From OMOG01 sp041485845 (GTDB lineage: Bacteria; Acidobacteriota; Terriglobia; Bryobacterales; Bryobacteraceae): 7,648 nucleotides of DNA. The notes beneath the pieces were generated by a model. The model did no database searches, had not been told where the DNA came from, and was given only the letters and a program-made list of their open reading frames with translations. This document shows, piece after piece, positions 1 through 6,314 of the stretch (within the stretch, counting starts at the first letter, position 1; every line of letters starts with the position of its first letter). A program made the position numbers and the translations under genes. Location of the stretch: NCBI GenBank assembly GCA_041485845.1, contig JBGPKH010000448.1, positions 1 through 7,648 on the forward strand. Direction: 5' to 3'.

Positions 1-119
1 TATCATATATTATACAAGATTGAGGTGGAAAGCAAGAGCCAAAACACAATACGAATTTGCTCTTCGTTCGAACCAGGCCTAAAACATCAATGGAATCAAA
101 TGATTTGGTCGGCTAAAGA

Positions 120-355
120 ACTTGGTTGCGGAATCGCTGGCGAATTCGCGAATTCGGCGCAGTTCCGCCGCACCCCTCGTCCGGCCCGGCGGCGCCCCCA
201 AAAAGATCTCTCCGGCGTCGCCGAGCGTCAGCGGAGTGCCGCTCTCCAGGGCGATCTTTTTGAGCTTCCCACCGCCCAGGAAGGCCACCTACCGCCGGTC
301 GGGCGAGGGGAAGGAATATGTGCCGCCACGGGTTCCCGGAACTGAGGCGTGATCT
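120..355 (-). pseudogene. Decayed PD40/TolB-propeller fragment, probably from a Ser/Thr kinase-type protein
   Basis: Read on the minus strand, pieces of one protein can be followed across three frames. ITPQFREP (about 353-330) is followed, after a frame change, by GGTYSFPSPD (327-298). Two codons on, an in-frame TAG sits at 289-291 exactly where this motif normally has the tryptophan of DGRW, so TGG to TAG is likely. The frame continues as VAFLGGGKLKKIALESGTPL, then TLGDAGE (to about 208). It then shifts at a run of five T and five G (195-204) into FGGAAGPDEG and APNSR (about 202-145). The order SPDGRW-VAF-GGKLKKI-GGxPxTL-GGxWGPD-APNSR is what I know from WD40-like PD40 repeats in the C-terminal half of acidobacterial Ser/Thr kinases. 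No kinase domain or start is present, so this is a small remnant. The edges are approximate and the family call rests on motif memory. Confidence 0.5.
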
Positions 356-544
356 TCGACTGGTCCAGCCGCCCGGCCGCCGGTTGGGCTTTGCAGGAGG
401 GCCGTGTGATCGCGGAACCGATCGGTTCATCGCGCGTGAACCATAGAATCGACGCATGGGCGAGCCTCCGGCCTGCCGCGGCTGGGCTCTCCACAAAATA
501 CCTGCTTTCCGCCCGCTCCTATCTTTTGGCCACTGGGTTGCGTC

Positions 545-558
545 TTTTCGCGCGAAAA
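545..558. promoter_or_regulatory. 14-bp palindrome upstream of the 607 gene, possible operator
   Basis: TTTTCGCGCGAAAA is a perfect 14-bp palindrome. It lies 6 bp upstream of a -10-like TAGAAT and 49 bp upstream of the start codon at 607. In that position it would overlap the -35 zone, which fits a binding site for a dimeric regulator. No good -35 hexamer is visible (TTGCGT at 538-543 would leave a spacer of 20). The palindrome is seen directly; a regulatory role is inference. Confidence 0.3.
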
Positions 559-563
559 TCGGA

Positions 564-569
564 TAGAAT
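564..569 (+). promoter_or_regulatory. Possible -10 element of the 607 gene
   Basis: TAGAAT matches the TATAAT consensus at five of six positions and lies 37 bp upstream of the ATG at 607, a normal distance for a promoter with a short leader. The -35 match is poor, so this is tentative. Confidence 0.3.
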
Positions 570-606
570 CAGTTGAGTTCGCGATTTCAACCTAAGGAGC
601 TGACGA

Positions 607-963
607 ATGCGAGTAAAGTTTTCCGGTTTGACGGGTCCCTGTTTCGGGATCCTTTTCGGCTTGGTGCTGGTGTTCAGCGTGGGCGCCCAACCAAAGAAGG
701 AGAAGGCGCCGAAGATCATGAACGTCCAGGGCCGGGTCCAGATGCTCGACAAGGCCACGTCCGCCATCACCGTCGCAAAGGGGAACCTCAATCGGAAGGT
801 GGTGTTCAGCGGCGATACCAAATTCATGTATGGGCACAGCAAGAACAACAAGCCGGGTGCGGCGGATCAGGTGAAGGAAGGCTACTACATCTCCTGCTCC
901 GGCACGTACAACGATAAGACACAGTTGGTGGCAAAGGAGTGCGTCTACCGGGAAACACAGTAG
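607..963 (+). CDS. Small exported protein, DUF5666/OB-fold-like
   Basis: This 118-residue protein is predicted to be exported, and its exact function is unknown. Residues 1-27 form a classical signal peptide: basic MRVK, a hydrophobic stretch FGILFGLVLVFS, and a likely cut after VGA27. The mature part starts with a lysine-rich stretch (QPKKEKAPK) and continues with alternating beta-strand-like segments: VQGRVQMLD, AITVAKG, KVVFSGDTKF, GYYISCSGTY and QLVAKECVY. The pattern 'V-G-V-x-D, ITV, T-F, V-x-x-G-x-x-I-x-x-x-G' resembles the small beta-barrel DUF5666 proteins, but this is resemblance, not proof. Two cysteines in the mature part (97 and 112) could form a disulfide outside the cytoplasm. 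The start is well set by TAAGGAG at 593-599, seven bases before the ATG. It stands alone, convergent with the phosphatase gene at 1102. Confidence 0.85.
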   Translation: MRVKFSGLTGPCFGILFGLVLVFSVGAQPKKEKAPKIMNVQGRVQMLDKATSAITVAKGNLNRKVVFSGDTKFMYGHSKNNKPGAADQVKEGYYISCSGTYNDKTQLVAKECVYRETQ

Positions 964-1093
964 AGTAAGACCGCTCCTCCTTTTACCGGCCGTCCATGCA
1001 CCGATTCCGCGAATTGGCTGAACAGGATCGAGATCGGAGGCGAGCCTGCCAAATAGCGGACCAAGAAGTTGCCGAATCATTCGCGGAGTGACA

Positions 1094-1117
1094 GGCCGGG
1101 GTCATTTGGCTCCGGCC
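1094..1117. terminator. Hairpin between convergent genes, weak terminator candidate
   Basis: GGCCGG (1094-1099) and CCGGCC (1112-1117) form a perfect six-base stem. In plus-strand RNA it extends to ten pairs, two of them G-U, closing on a four-base loop; in minus-strand RNA those two positions are A-C mismatches. It covers the stop codon of the minus-strand phosphatase gene (1102-1104) and lies 130 bases after the stop of the plus-strand gene. No T-run follows on either side, so it does not look like a classical intrinsic terminator. Confidence 0.25.
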
Positions 1118-2226
1118 AGCGCCGCCTCCACTTCGGCGACATACTTGGCGAGTGAAGATCCCGCCGGCTCCAGGGACAGCGCCTTTTTCAGATAAGGCAC
1201 GAACTCGGCGCCGCCGGCGAGAGCGAATTTTTTTCCGCGGTGAACCGCGTAGAGCTGGCCGTCTTCCCACAGAAGACAGGCGCGGTGGCCGCCATATACG
1301 GCGGAGAGCCCCACGTCGATTTGAACGACTTTGCCATCGAAGCGCGGGATCACGGCGCCCGCCGTCGGGGTGTGGCCGATGACGATGCGCTTGACCCCGT
1401 GGGTGGCCAGCACTTTGTTGACGTGGGCCTCAATCGCCGCGCCTTCGTCTTGCGCCAGCCCGCGATACCACAGCGGCCCATCCGCCGCCGTGACGGGGCT
1501 TCCGTCCTTGATCTTGGTTACGTCTTTGAGTTCCGCGGCGACCATCTGGTTGATCTGGTTCAGCGGCATGGTGGCGTACCGCGGGCTGATTCCCCCGTGC
1601 AGGTAAATCGCATCGTTGATCTTGACGATCGTGCTATTGGAGCGGATCCACTTGCCGTACGTGCCCTTGGGTCCGAACTCCAGGCGATGTTCAAACCAGC
1701 CGAGCGGATGCTCGGCTTCCCACTTCTTGCGGGCGGCGTCGTCGGAGCGCTGCCCTTTGCTTTCCTGCTCCCAGAAAGTGGCGCGGACCTGCTCGGAGTC
1801 GCCGCTGCGGAAGGCGGCGAACTCGCTGGGGGTGGTATAGCGGAGGTCGCCATATAGCATCATGGCTTCGTGATTGCCGATGAGCGCGTGGACCTGGCCT
1901 CCCGCTTTGACTGCCTGTTTCTCCAGCGCCATCAGGAGGTCCATCACCTTTTTCGTTGCGGGGCCGCGGTCCGGCACGTCGCCGGTCTGCACCAGGTGTG
2001 TCTTGCCGCCGATCCAGAGGTCCTTCTCGTCGATAACCCCGGCGGAGCGCAGCACCTCGACAAAGCCGTCGTAGTCGCCGTGAACGTCGCCCACGGCTAC
2101 CACCCGTTCGACGCCCGTCCACTGGGCTTGCGCCACCAGCGGCGGCGCCGCCGCCAGCAGCAGCCAGACGATCGGCACAAGCGCCAGCAAAATTACCGAG
2201 CCCCGCAGCGTGGGGCGGGATGGCAT
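1102..2226 (-). CDS. Exported PPP-family metallophosphatase, Shelph-like
   Basis: The product is a calcineurin-like metallophosphoesterase of the PPP protein-phosphatase superfamily, which hydrolyses phosphoester bonds with a two-metal centre. Counting from the start chosen here (374 residues), the metal and catalytic motifs appear in order: GDVHGD 46-51, GDVPDRG 82-88, GNHE 117-120, HGG 210-212 and GHTPT 284-288. Together they give the PPP signature, and the arrangement resembles bacterial Shewanella-like (Shelph) phosphatases. Residues ~10-33 are hydrophobic and end in VAQA-Q, a signal peptide, so it probably acts in the periplasm. This start is chosen because MPSRPTLRGS leads directly into that signal peptide, although no clear ribosome binding site precedes it and it lies inside a hairpin repeat. 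An alternative ATG at 2337 would add 37 residues, mostly repeat-encoded, and overlap the kinase gene upstream; the purine-rich run before it is also the kinase's conserved G3-box coding. The gene is probably cotranscribed with that kinase. Substrate unknown. Confidence 0.88.
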   Translation of the reverse strand: MPSRPTLRGSVILLALVPIVWLLLAAAPPLVAQAQWTGVERVVAVGDVHGDYDGFVEVLRSAGVIDEKDLWIGGKTHLVQTGDVPDRGPATKKVMDLLMALEKQAVKAGGQVHALIGNHEAMMLYGDLRYTTPSEFAAFRSGDSEQVRATFWEQESKGQRSDDAARKKWEAEHPLGWFEHRLEFGPKGTYGKWIRSNSTIVKINDAIYLHGGISPRYATMPLNQINQMVAAELKDVTKIKDGSPVTAADGPLWYRGLAQDEGAAIEAHVNKVLATHGVKRIVIGHTPTAGAVIPRFDGKVVQIDVGLSAVYGGHRACLLWEDGQLYAVHRGKKFALAGGAEFVPYLKKALSLEPAGSSLAKYVAEVEAALAGAK

Positions 2227-2252
2227 CCCGCGCGGCGGTTGTCTGCCGCCGC
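2201..2252. repeat. REP-like cluster of three adjacent hairpins
   Basis: Three inverted repeats lie end to end. CCCC/GGGG at 2201-2204 and 2212-2215 has a 7-base loop. GCGGGAT/ATCCCGC at 2217-2223 and 2227-2233 has a 3-base loop. GCGGCGG/CCGCCGC at 2232-2238 and 2246-2252 has a 7-base loop. This density of compact GC hairpins is typical of dispersed REP-like elements that sit between genes. Only one copy is visible in the window, so its repeated nature is inferred. It lies between the stop of the membrane kinase (2310) and the phosphatase signal peptide and contains the likely phosphatase ATG. It may pause transcription or stabilise the upstream part of the message. Confidence 0.5.
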
Positions 2253-2309
2253 TGTCACGGTGTCTTGCGAAACTAAATAGCGCAGCGGCCGCCCGTTGAC
2301 GCGCGCGGC

Positions 2310-3593
2310 TCACGATGTTGAAGGCAGTGTGAGGCATACCGTGGTTCCCTTTCCCTCCAGACTCTGTATGTGGATGTCGCCACCGTGCTCAATGATATAC
2401 TGACGCGACGTGAACAGGCTCCAGTTACCGGTCGAAACGCGGCCGTCGGCCACCTGGAAACGGGGATCGAAGATGTGCGCCAGTTGCTCGGCGGGGATGC
2501 CGCGTCCGTTATCTTCGACCTTCAACTCCAGCAGGGAATCGCGTAGCGCGGTGGAAACCGCGATCCGGCCCTCGCCAGGGAGCGCCTGGATGGAGTTGGA
2601 GAGCAGGTTGCAGAGAACCGCGATGAGCCGCTGCGGCCGGCAGGTGACGTTCGGGACGGGGCCGAGATCGAGGTCGAAGCGGGTGCCCTGGGGGCTCTGC
2701 GGCTTCATTAATCCGACTGCCTCGTTCACCAGATCGTTCAGATTGGCCTGCTGGGTAACGGCTTCATCGAGATTGGTCAGGCGTTGGATGCGATTGACGG
2801 TTTTCCGCAGCCGTTCGAGCGAATCCTGGAGGGAGCGGCGCAGATCCGCCTGCAAGCCCAGCAACCGCGCCTGGCCCTCGGGAGGCGCGGTGGCCTGGCG
2901 CCCAGACACCACCAGCAGAGTGTCGATCCCGCTCGAGAGCGCGCCAATGGGCTGGCTCAGCTCGTGCGCCAACGCCGCCGTCATCCGCACCATGGTGCCC
3001 GTGCTCTCCGCCCGCATCGCCTGCGACTGGAACTCGCGCAGCTCGCAGGAGGTCTGGAGCGTGTCCAGATATAAACGGTAGTACATGCGGCGTTGGGCGT
3101 AAAGAGTCGCGCTGATGGATGCGGCCGCCAGCGCCAGCATGGCGAAGAACAACGAATGTCCGCAACCTAGACCGGCGGCGAGTACGATGGCGCCCATGGC
3201 GAGGCACTGGACCGGCAGCAGCGGCACCGCAGTCACCGCGGCCAGAATCAGAAAGGTCGCGGTTCCGAGCGCGTAATCGGCGGTAACGCCGGCGAGCATG
3301 GAGCGGACCGCGATCACCGAAGCGGCGCACGAGGAGACGCCCGCCAGCAGACGGTTGTGCGGATAGGCCGCCAACAGGCTGGCCACTCCGAAAGTGATCC
3401 CCGCCAACAGGAGGAGCTCGAAGGCCGTTTGGCGCGGTGTCATCCCGGCAAGGGCGATGACCGCCACCAACGCTTCGGCGCCCGCGACCACCCGCGCCCC
3501 GCGATAGCTCGCCGAGAGGATCTCCTGGCGGAAACCTTCGTCCCGCTCCAGGCCTCCCGGCAGAAGCCAATCTCGAACTCGGGCCCAGCGCAT
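2310..3593 (-). CDS. Membrane-bound sensor histidine kinase with degenerate G2 box
   Basis: This integral-membrane histidine kinase has 427 residues from the ATG used here; a GTG three codons upstream at 3602 is possible. With numbering from the GTG, about six hydrophobic segments span residues 36-168 (roughly 36-53, 59-80, 85-104, 111-131, 134-150, 150-168) and no large extracytoplasmic domain is present, so the membrane part itself is the likely sensor. The dimerisation helix carries LAHELSQPIG with the phospho-acceptor His213. The ATPase domain shows the N box (NLLSNSIQAL, 332-341), G1 (DNGRGI, 364-369), an F-box-like IFDPRF (377-382) and G3 (GKGTT, 417-421). The G2 box, normally GTGLGL, reads TGNWSLF (391-397), so the ATP lid is atypical although the following EHGG is kept. 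Neither start has a ribosome binding site; a TATAGT at 3601-3606 would place transcription start at or next to the ATG. The phosphatase gene lies downstream and the transporter operon diverges. The cognate regulator may be the one at 7503. Confidence 0.87.
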   Translation of the reverse strand: MRWARVRDWLLPGGLERDEGFRQEILSASYRGARVVAGAEALVAVIALAGMTPRQTAFELLLLAGITFGVASLLAAYPHNRLLAGVSSCAASVIAVRSMLAGVTADYALGTATFLILAAVTAVPLLPVQCLAMGAIVLAAGLGCGHSLFFAMLALAAASISATLYAQRRMYYRLYLDTLQTSCELREFQSQAMRAESTGTMVRMTAALAHELSQPIGALSSGIDTLLVVSGRQATAPPEGQARLLGLQADLRRSLQDSLERLRKTVNRIQRLTNLDEAVTQQANLNDLVNEAVGLMKPQSPQGTRFDLDLGPVPNVTCRPQRLIAVLCNLLSNSIQALPGEGRIAVSTALRDSLLELKVEDNGRGIPAEQLAHIFDPRFQVADGRVSTGNWSLFTSRQYIIEHGGDIHIQSLEGKGTTVCLTLPSTS

Positions 3594-3600
3594 AGGAATC

Positions 3601-3643
3601 ACTATACCGCGGACCGGCCGCTTGTTGTATCATAGAACACTCC
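3601..3643. promoter_or_regulatory. Divergent promoter region shared by kinase and transporter operon
   Basis: Only 41-50 bp separate the two divergent start codons. On the minus strand TATAGT (3606-3601) ends seven bases before the kinase ATG. On the plus strand TATCAT (3628-3633) ends ten bases before the transporter ATG at 3644. Neither ATG has a Shine-Dalgarno sequence, which fits leaderless or nearly leaderless messages. An imperfect 15-bp dyad, GTTGTATCATAGAAC at 3624-3638 (12 of 15 positions symmetric), covers the plus-strand -10 candidate and may be an operator. The -35 hexamers are poor on both strands. The motifs are seen; their use is inferred. Confidence 0.35.
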
Positions 3644-6301
3644 ATGCGACGAGTCCGGCTGTTCTGGCGAAGCGTATACGACGTGCGCCCGGGTGAAGGC
3701 ATGCGCACCCTGTTCATGTGTCTGCACATGTTCTTCGTGCTGTTCGCGTACTACATCTTGAAGCCCGTTTCACAGGCGCTTTTCCTGAACAAGTTCGACA
3801 TTGATCAGCTTCCCTATCTGTACATACTGATCGCCATCGTGGGCGGGATGCTGGCCTACGCGTACACCGCGGTGGCGGTTCGCTCGTCGCTGACGGCCGC
3901 CGTGAACTGGTCGACCGCCATTACCGTGGCCTGCCTGCTGGCCCTCTGGTGGATGCTGCGCTTCAATTTCGACTGGATGCTGTACGTGTTCAATGTCTGG
4001 GTCAGCCTGTTCAGCATCGTGACGGTGTCACAGGCCTGGCTGGTGTCGGCCAATGTCTTCAATTCGCGGGAAGCCAAGCGGCTCTATGGATTGCTGGGCC
4101 TCAGCGCCCTGTCCGGCGCGGCCGTCGGCGGCGAAGTCACCGCCAGCCTGGCCCACGTGTTGGAGGCTCACGATCTCCTGCTCGTTACTGCGGCCGTGAT
4201 CCTGCCAGCCTATGCCTGTGTCCGCGTGGTCGCCGCCCAGAAGGACGTGAACCTGTCGGCGGTCCGCGCCGGCGAAGCCGATGAGGAGTTCGCCTTCAAA
4301 GACATCGTCTCGGGCATCCGCCGCCACCGCCACCTGCAAGTCATCATGGCCATTATCACCATCACGTACATCGTCGACATAATGGTGCAGTTTCAATTCA
4401 GCGCTATGGCCAAGGCGGCTTTTCGCAACCCCAAGGATCTCACCGCTTTCCTCGCCAGCTTTTACGGACTCTATCTGAACGTGATCAACTTCACGATGCA
4501 GTTTTTTCTGACCGCGGTGATCGTCCGCTACCTGGGAGTGGGCGGGACCTTGCAGATCCTGCCGGTGATGGTCGCGGTCACCTCGTCCATCGTGATGTTC
4601 GTGCCTCGCCTGGGCGCGGCCGCGGCCATGCGCCTCTCCGAAGCCGCCACCCGCTATACCTTTAACCGCACCGGGATGGAGCTGCTGTACCTGCCCTTGC
4701 CCACCGACCTGAAGAACCGGACCAAAGCCTTCGTCGATATCTTCATGGACCGTTTCGGCCGGGGTCTGGGCGGCATGGTTCTCGTGGCCTACACGACTTT
4801 GATCGAGAAAGATCCCAAGCACCCCAACTTCACGCGCATTTCGGTGATCATCACCTCCATTGCGATTTGCTGGATCCTGCTCTCCGCGCGCGCGGGAAGG
4901 GAATACATGGCCACCATCCGCCGCCGCCTGGAGTCCCGCCGCCTCGATTTCGAGGGCGCGCGCATTGCCGTGGCCGGGGCCGAGACCGTCGCGCTGCTGG
5001 AAAAGACCCTGCAAGAGGGAGCGCCGCGGCAGGCGGCGTACGCCCTCGGACTACTGGCCGATGTGCCCGGCTACGACCTTGGGCCGCGCGTGGACGCGCT
5101 CGTGCGGCATGCCAGTGCGGAGTGCCGGACCAAAGCGTATGAGGTGGCCGCGGCCATCCGTTACGCGGGGTTGGTGGAGCCGGCTTCGCGGGCGCTCGAA
5201 TCGCCGGGAGAGGTGCACGAGCAGCGGGCCGCTGTGGCCTACCTTTTGGCCGTGTCGCCCGAGGGTCCCGTGACCGCCTCCTGGGTGGAGCGTGCCGCCG
5301 CGGATGCCGATGCCGGGAGGCGCGCGCTGTCGGCGTATGCCGTCGGGCTGTCCGCTCAGGATCGCAGCGGAGCCCTGCGGCGGCTTCTGGACGATCGCGA
5401 TCCGCTGGTGGCCTCCGCGGCGTGCCGGTCCGCCGGGCTGATCGGCGACCGCCTCTATTTCGAACAGGTCGTGCATCGCCTGGCCGATCACGCGGTGCGC
5501 GGAGCGGCCATCGAGTCCCTGGCTATGTACGGAGCCAGGGTATGCGGCTCGCTCGGCGACATACTGTCGGATCGCAATGCGTCGCTGGCAGTCCGCCGGC
5601 GGATCCCGCGCGTGCTCCGCCTGATCCCCGATCAGCGCAGTATCGACGTGCTGATTGGTTCCCTCGGCGCCCCCGATCCCGCCATCCGTATGGCCGTGCT
5701 CAAGGCGCTCAACCGCCTGCGCAAATCCGCTCCGCGGCTCCTGTTCCCGGCTCCGCCCATCAACCAGCACATCCTGAACGAGGTCACCGAGTGCTTCCAC
5801 TTGCACGCGCAGCTTGCGCCCTTGCGCGCCGCGGCGCCGCCGAGAGTCGCCTCGGCATTGCTGGTGCGGACGCTGGAGAGCCGTGTGCGGCAGTCCATGG
5901 AACGTCTCTTCCGGCTGCTCGGTCTGCGCTACTCGCCGGACGAAATCTATAACGCGTACCTGGCCCTCCAATCCGGCAACCCGGAACGCGTGACGCCGGC
6001 GCACGATTATCTCGACAGCCTGCTGGAACGCGAGATCAAACGCCTGATCCTGCCGCTGCTCGACTCCCCCGACCGCCTTTCCACGCATGCCCGGGATTTG
6101 CTCCGCATCGAGCCCAAATCCCTCGAAACCGCGGTCCGGGAACTGCTCCTTTCCGGCGACTCCTGGCTCGCCATGTGCGCCATTGCGTCCGCCGCGGAGT
6201 TGAAGCTCAGAGGTCTGGCCGCGGACATCGCCAGGGCGGGTGAGCATGCGGGAGAGGAGACCGTTGCGGTAGCGCGCGCCGCCGCCGCCGCGCTGGCTTG
6301 A
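3644..6301 (+). CDS. Npt/TLC-type ATP:ADP-translocase-like membrane protein with C-terminal HEAT repeats
   Basis: This 885-residue protein has two parts. Residues ~20-420 form a polytopic membrane domain with about ten to twelve hydrophobic segments, related to the MFS-like ATP/ADP translocases (Npt1/Npt2, TLC family). Recognisable family stretches are YYILKPVSQALFLNKF (36-51), SREAKRLYGLLG (141-152), the DxxxQFQF region (245-252) and TRYTFNRTGMELLYLPLP (336-353), followed by AFVDIFMDRFG (362-372). Residues ~440-885 are soluble helical HEAT-like repeats, for example LLDDRDPLVASAACRSAGLIGD (581-602) and APDPAIRMAVLKAL (676-689). A later block, LFRLLGLRYSPDEIYNAY (755-772) with DYLDSLLEREIKRLILPLLD (788-807), recurs in such fusions as I recall them. 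Plain Npt carriers are roughly 500 residues, so the tail almost doubles the protein. No Shine-Dalgarno precedes the ATG. It heads an operon with a cyclic-nucleotide-binding protein, a kinase and a regulator. It may transport nucleotides or act as a membrane sensor; the sequence cannot decide. Confidence 0.85.
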   Translation: MRRVRLFWRSVYDVRPGEGMRTLFMCLHMFFVLFAYYILKPVSQALFLNKFDIDQLPYLYILIAIVGGMLAYAYTAVAVRSSLTAAVNWSTAITVACLLALWWMLRFNFDWMLYVFNVWVSLFSIVTVSQAWLVSANVFNSREAKRLYGLLGLSALSGAAVGGEVTASLAHVLEAHDLLLVTAAVILPAYACVRVVAAQKDVNLSAVRAGEADEEFAFKDIVSGIRRHRHLQVIMAIITITYIVDIMVQFQFSAMAKAAFRNPKDLTAFLASFYGLYLNVINFTMQFFLTAVIVRYLGVGGTLQILPVMVAVTSSIVMFVPRLGAAAAMRLSEAATRYTFNRTGMELLYLPLPTDLKNRTKAFVDIFMDRFGRGLGGMVLVAYTTLIEKDPKHPNFTRISVIITSIAICWILLSARAGREYMATIRRRLESRRLDFEGARIAVAGAETVALLEKTLQEGAPRQAAYALGLLADVPGYDLGPRVDALVRHASAECRTKAYEVAAAIRYAGLVEPASRALESPGEVHEQRAAVAYLLAVSPEGPVTASWVERAAADADAGRRALSAYAVGLSAQDRSGALRRLLDDRDPLVASAACRSAGLIGDRLYFEQVVHRLADHAVRGAAIESLAMYGARVCGSLGDILSDRNASLAVRRRIPRVLRLIPDQRSIDVLIGSLGAPDPAIRMAVLKALNRLRKSAPRLLFPAPPINQHILNEVTECFHLHAQLAPLRAAAPPRVASALLVRTLESRVRQSMERLFRLLGLRYSPDEIYNAYLALQSGNPERVTPAHDYLDSLLEREIKRLILPLLDSPDRLSTHARDLLRIEPKSLETAVRELLLSGDSWLAMCAIASAAELKLRGLAADIARAGEHAGEETVAVARAAAAALA

Positions 6302-6314
6302 ACCGGAGGACTGA

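Larger units (their letters stand above)
1..606. other. Region without an intact gene
   Basis: No convincing intact coding sequence is seen here. Bases 1 to about 120 are AT-richer than the rest of the window and hold nothing I can name. Bases about 120-355 look like a decayed minus-strand coding fragment, listed separately. Bases about 360-530 are GC-rich and open in several frames, but none of the translations has a recognisable domain. The last ~60 bases carry a palindrome, a possible -10 element and a strong ribosome binding site for the gene at 607. Short open frames on the plus strand, such as one from a GTG at 25, lack ribosome binding sites and have arginine/proline-rich, shadow-like composition. 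Confidence 0.6.

Noticed and set aside
79..288. Minus-strand open frame of 69 codons as an intact small gene
   Set aside because: It begins directly after the TAG at 289-291 and its first half is the middle of a PD40-like motif, so it is a piece of a broken gene. Its tail after the T5/G5 run is out of frame.
25..345. Plus-strand open frame of 106 codons starting with GTG
   Set aside because: It has no ribosome binding site and an arginine/proline-rich composition with no domain. Minus-strand remnant motifs explain the same bases better.
1006..1087. Inverted repeat TCCGCGAAT/ATTCGCGGA with 64 bases between arms
   Set aside because: The arms are nine bases, the spacing is long and nothing recognisable lies between them. 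It is not enough to call a mobile element or RNA.
1204..1234. GC-rich dyad (CTCG/CGAG) followed by seven T as a plus-strand intrinsic terminator for the 607 gene
   Set aside because: The stem is only four clean pairs with a six-base gap before the T-run, and the T-run encodes the KKF codons of the phosphatase on the other strand.
2227..2337. N-terminal extension of the phosphatase to the ATG at 2337
   Set aside because: It would place 37 arginine-rich, largely repeat-encoded residues before the signal peptide and overlap the kinase gene. The purine-rich stretch before it is explained by the kinase's conserved GKGTT codons. It is kept only as an alternative.
4028..5014. Long minus-strand open frame opposite the transporter gene (also 5051-6331)
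   Set aside because: These are shadows in GC-rich DNA. The plus strand encodes a protein with clear membrane segments and family motifs, while the minus translation is rich in G, H, R and Q without domains.
5517..5540. Inverted repeat CCCTGGC/GCCAGGG
   Set aside because: It lies within the HEAT-coding part of the transporter gene and is short enough to be chance in GC-rich coding sequence.
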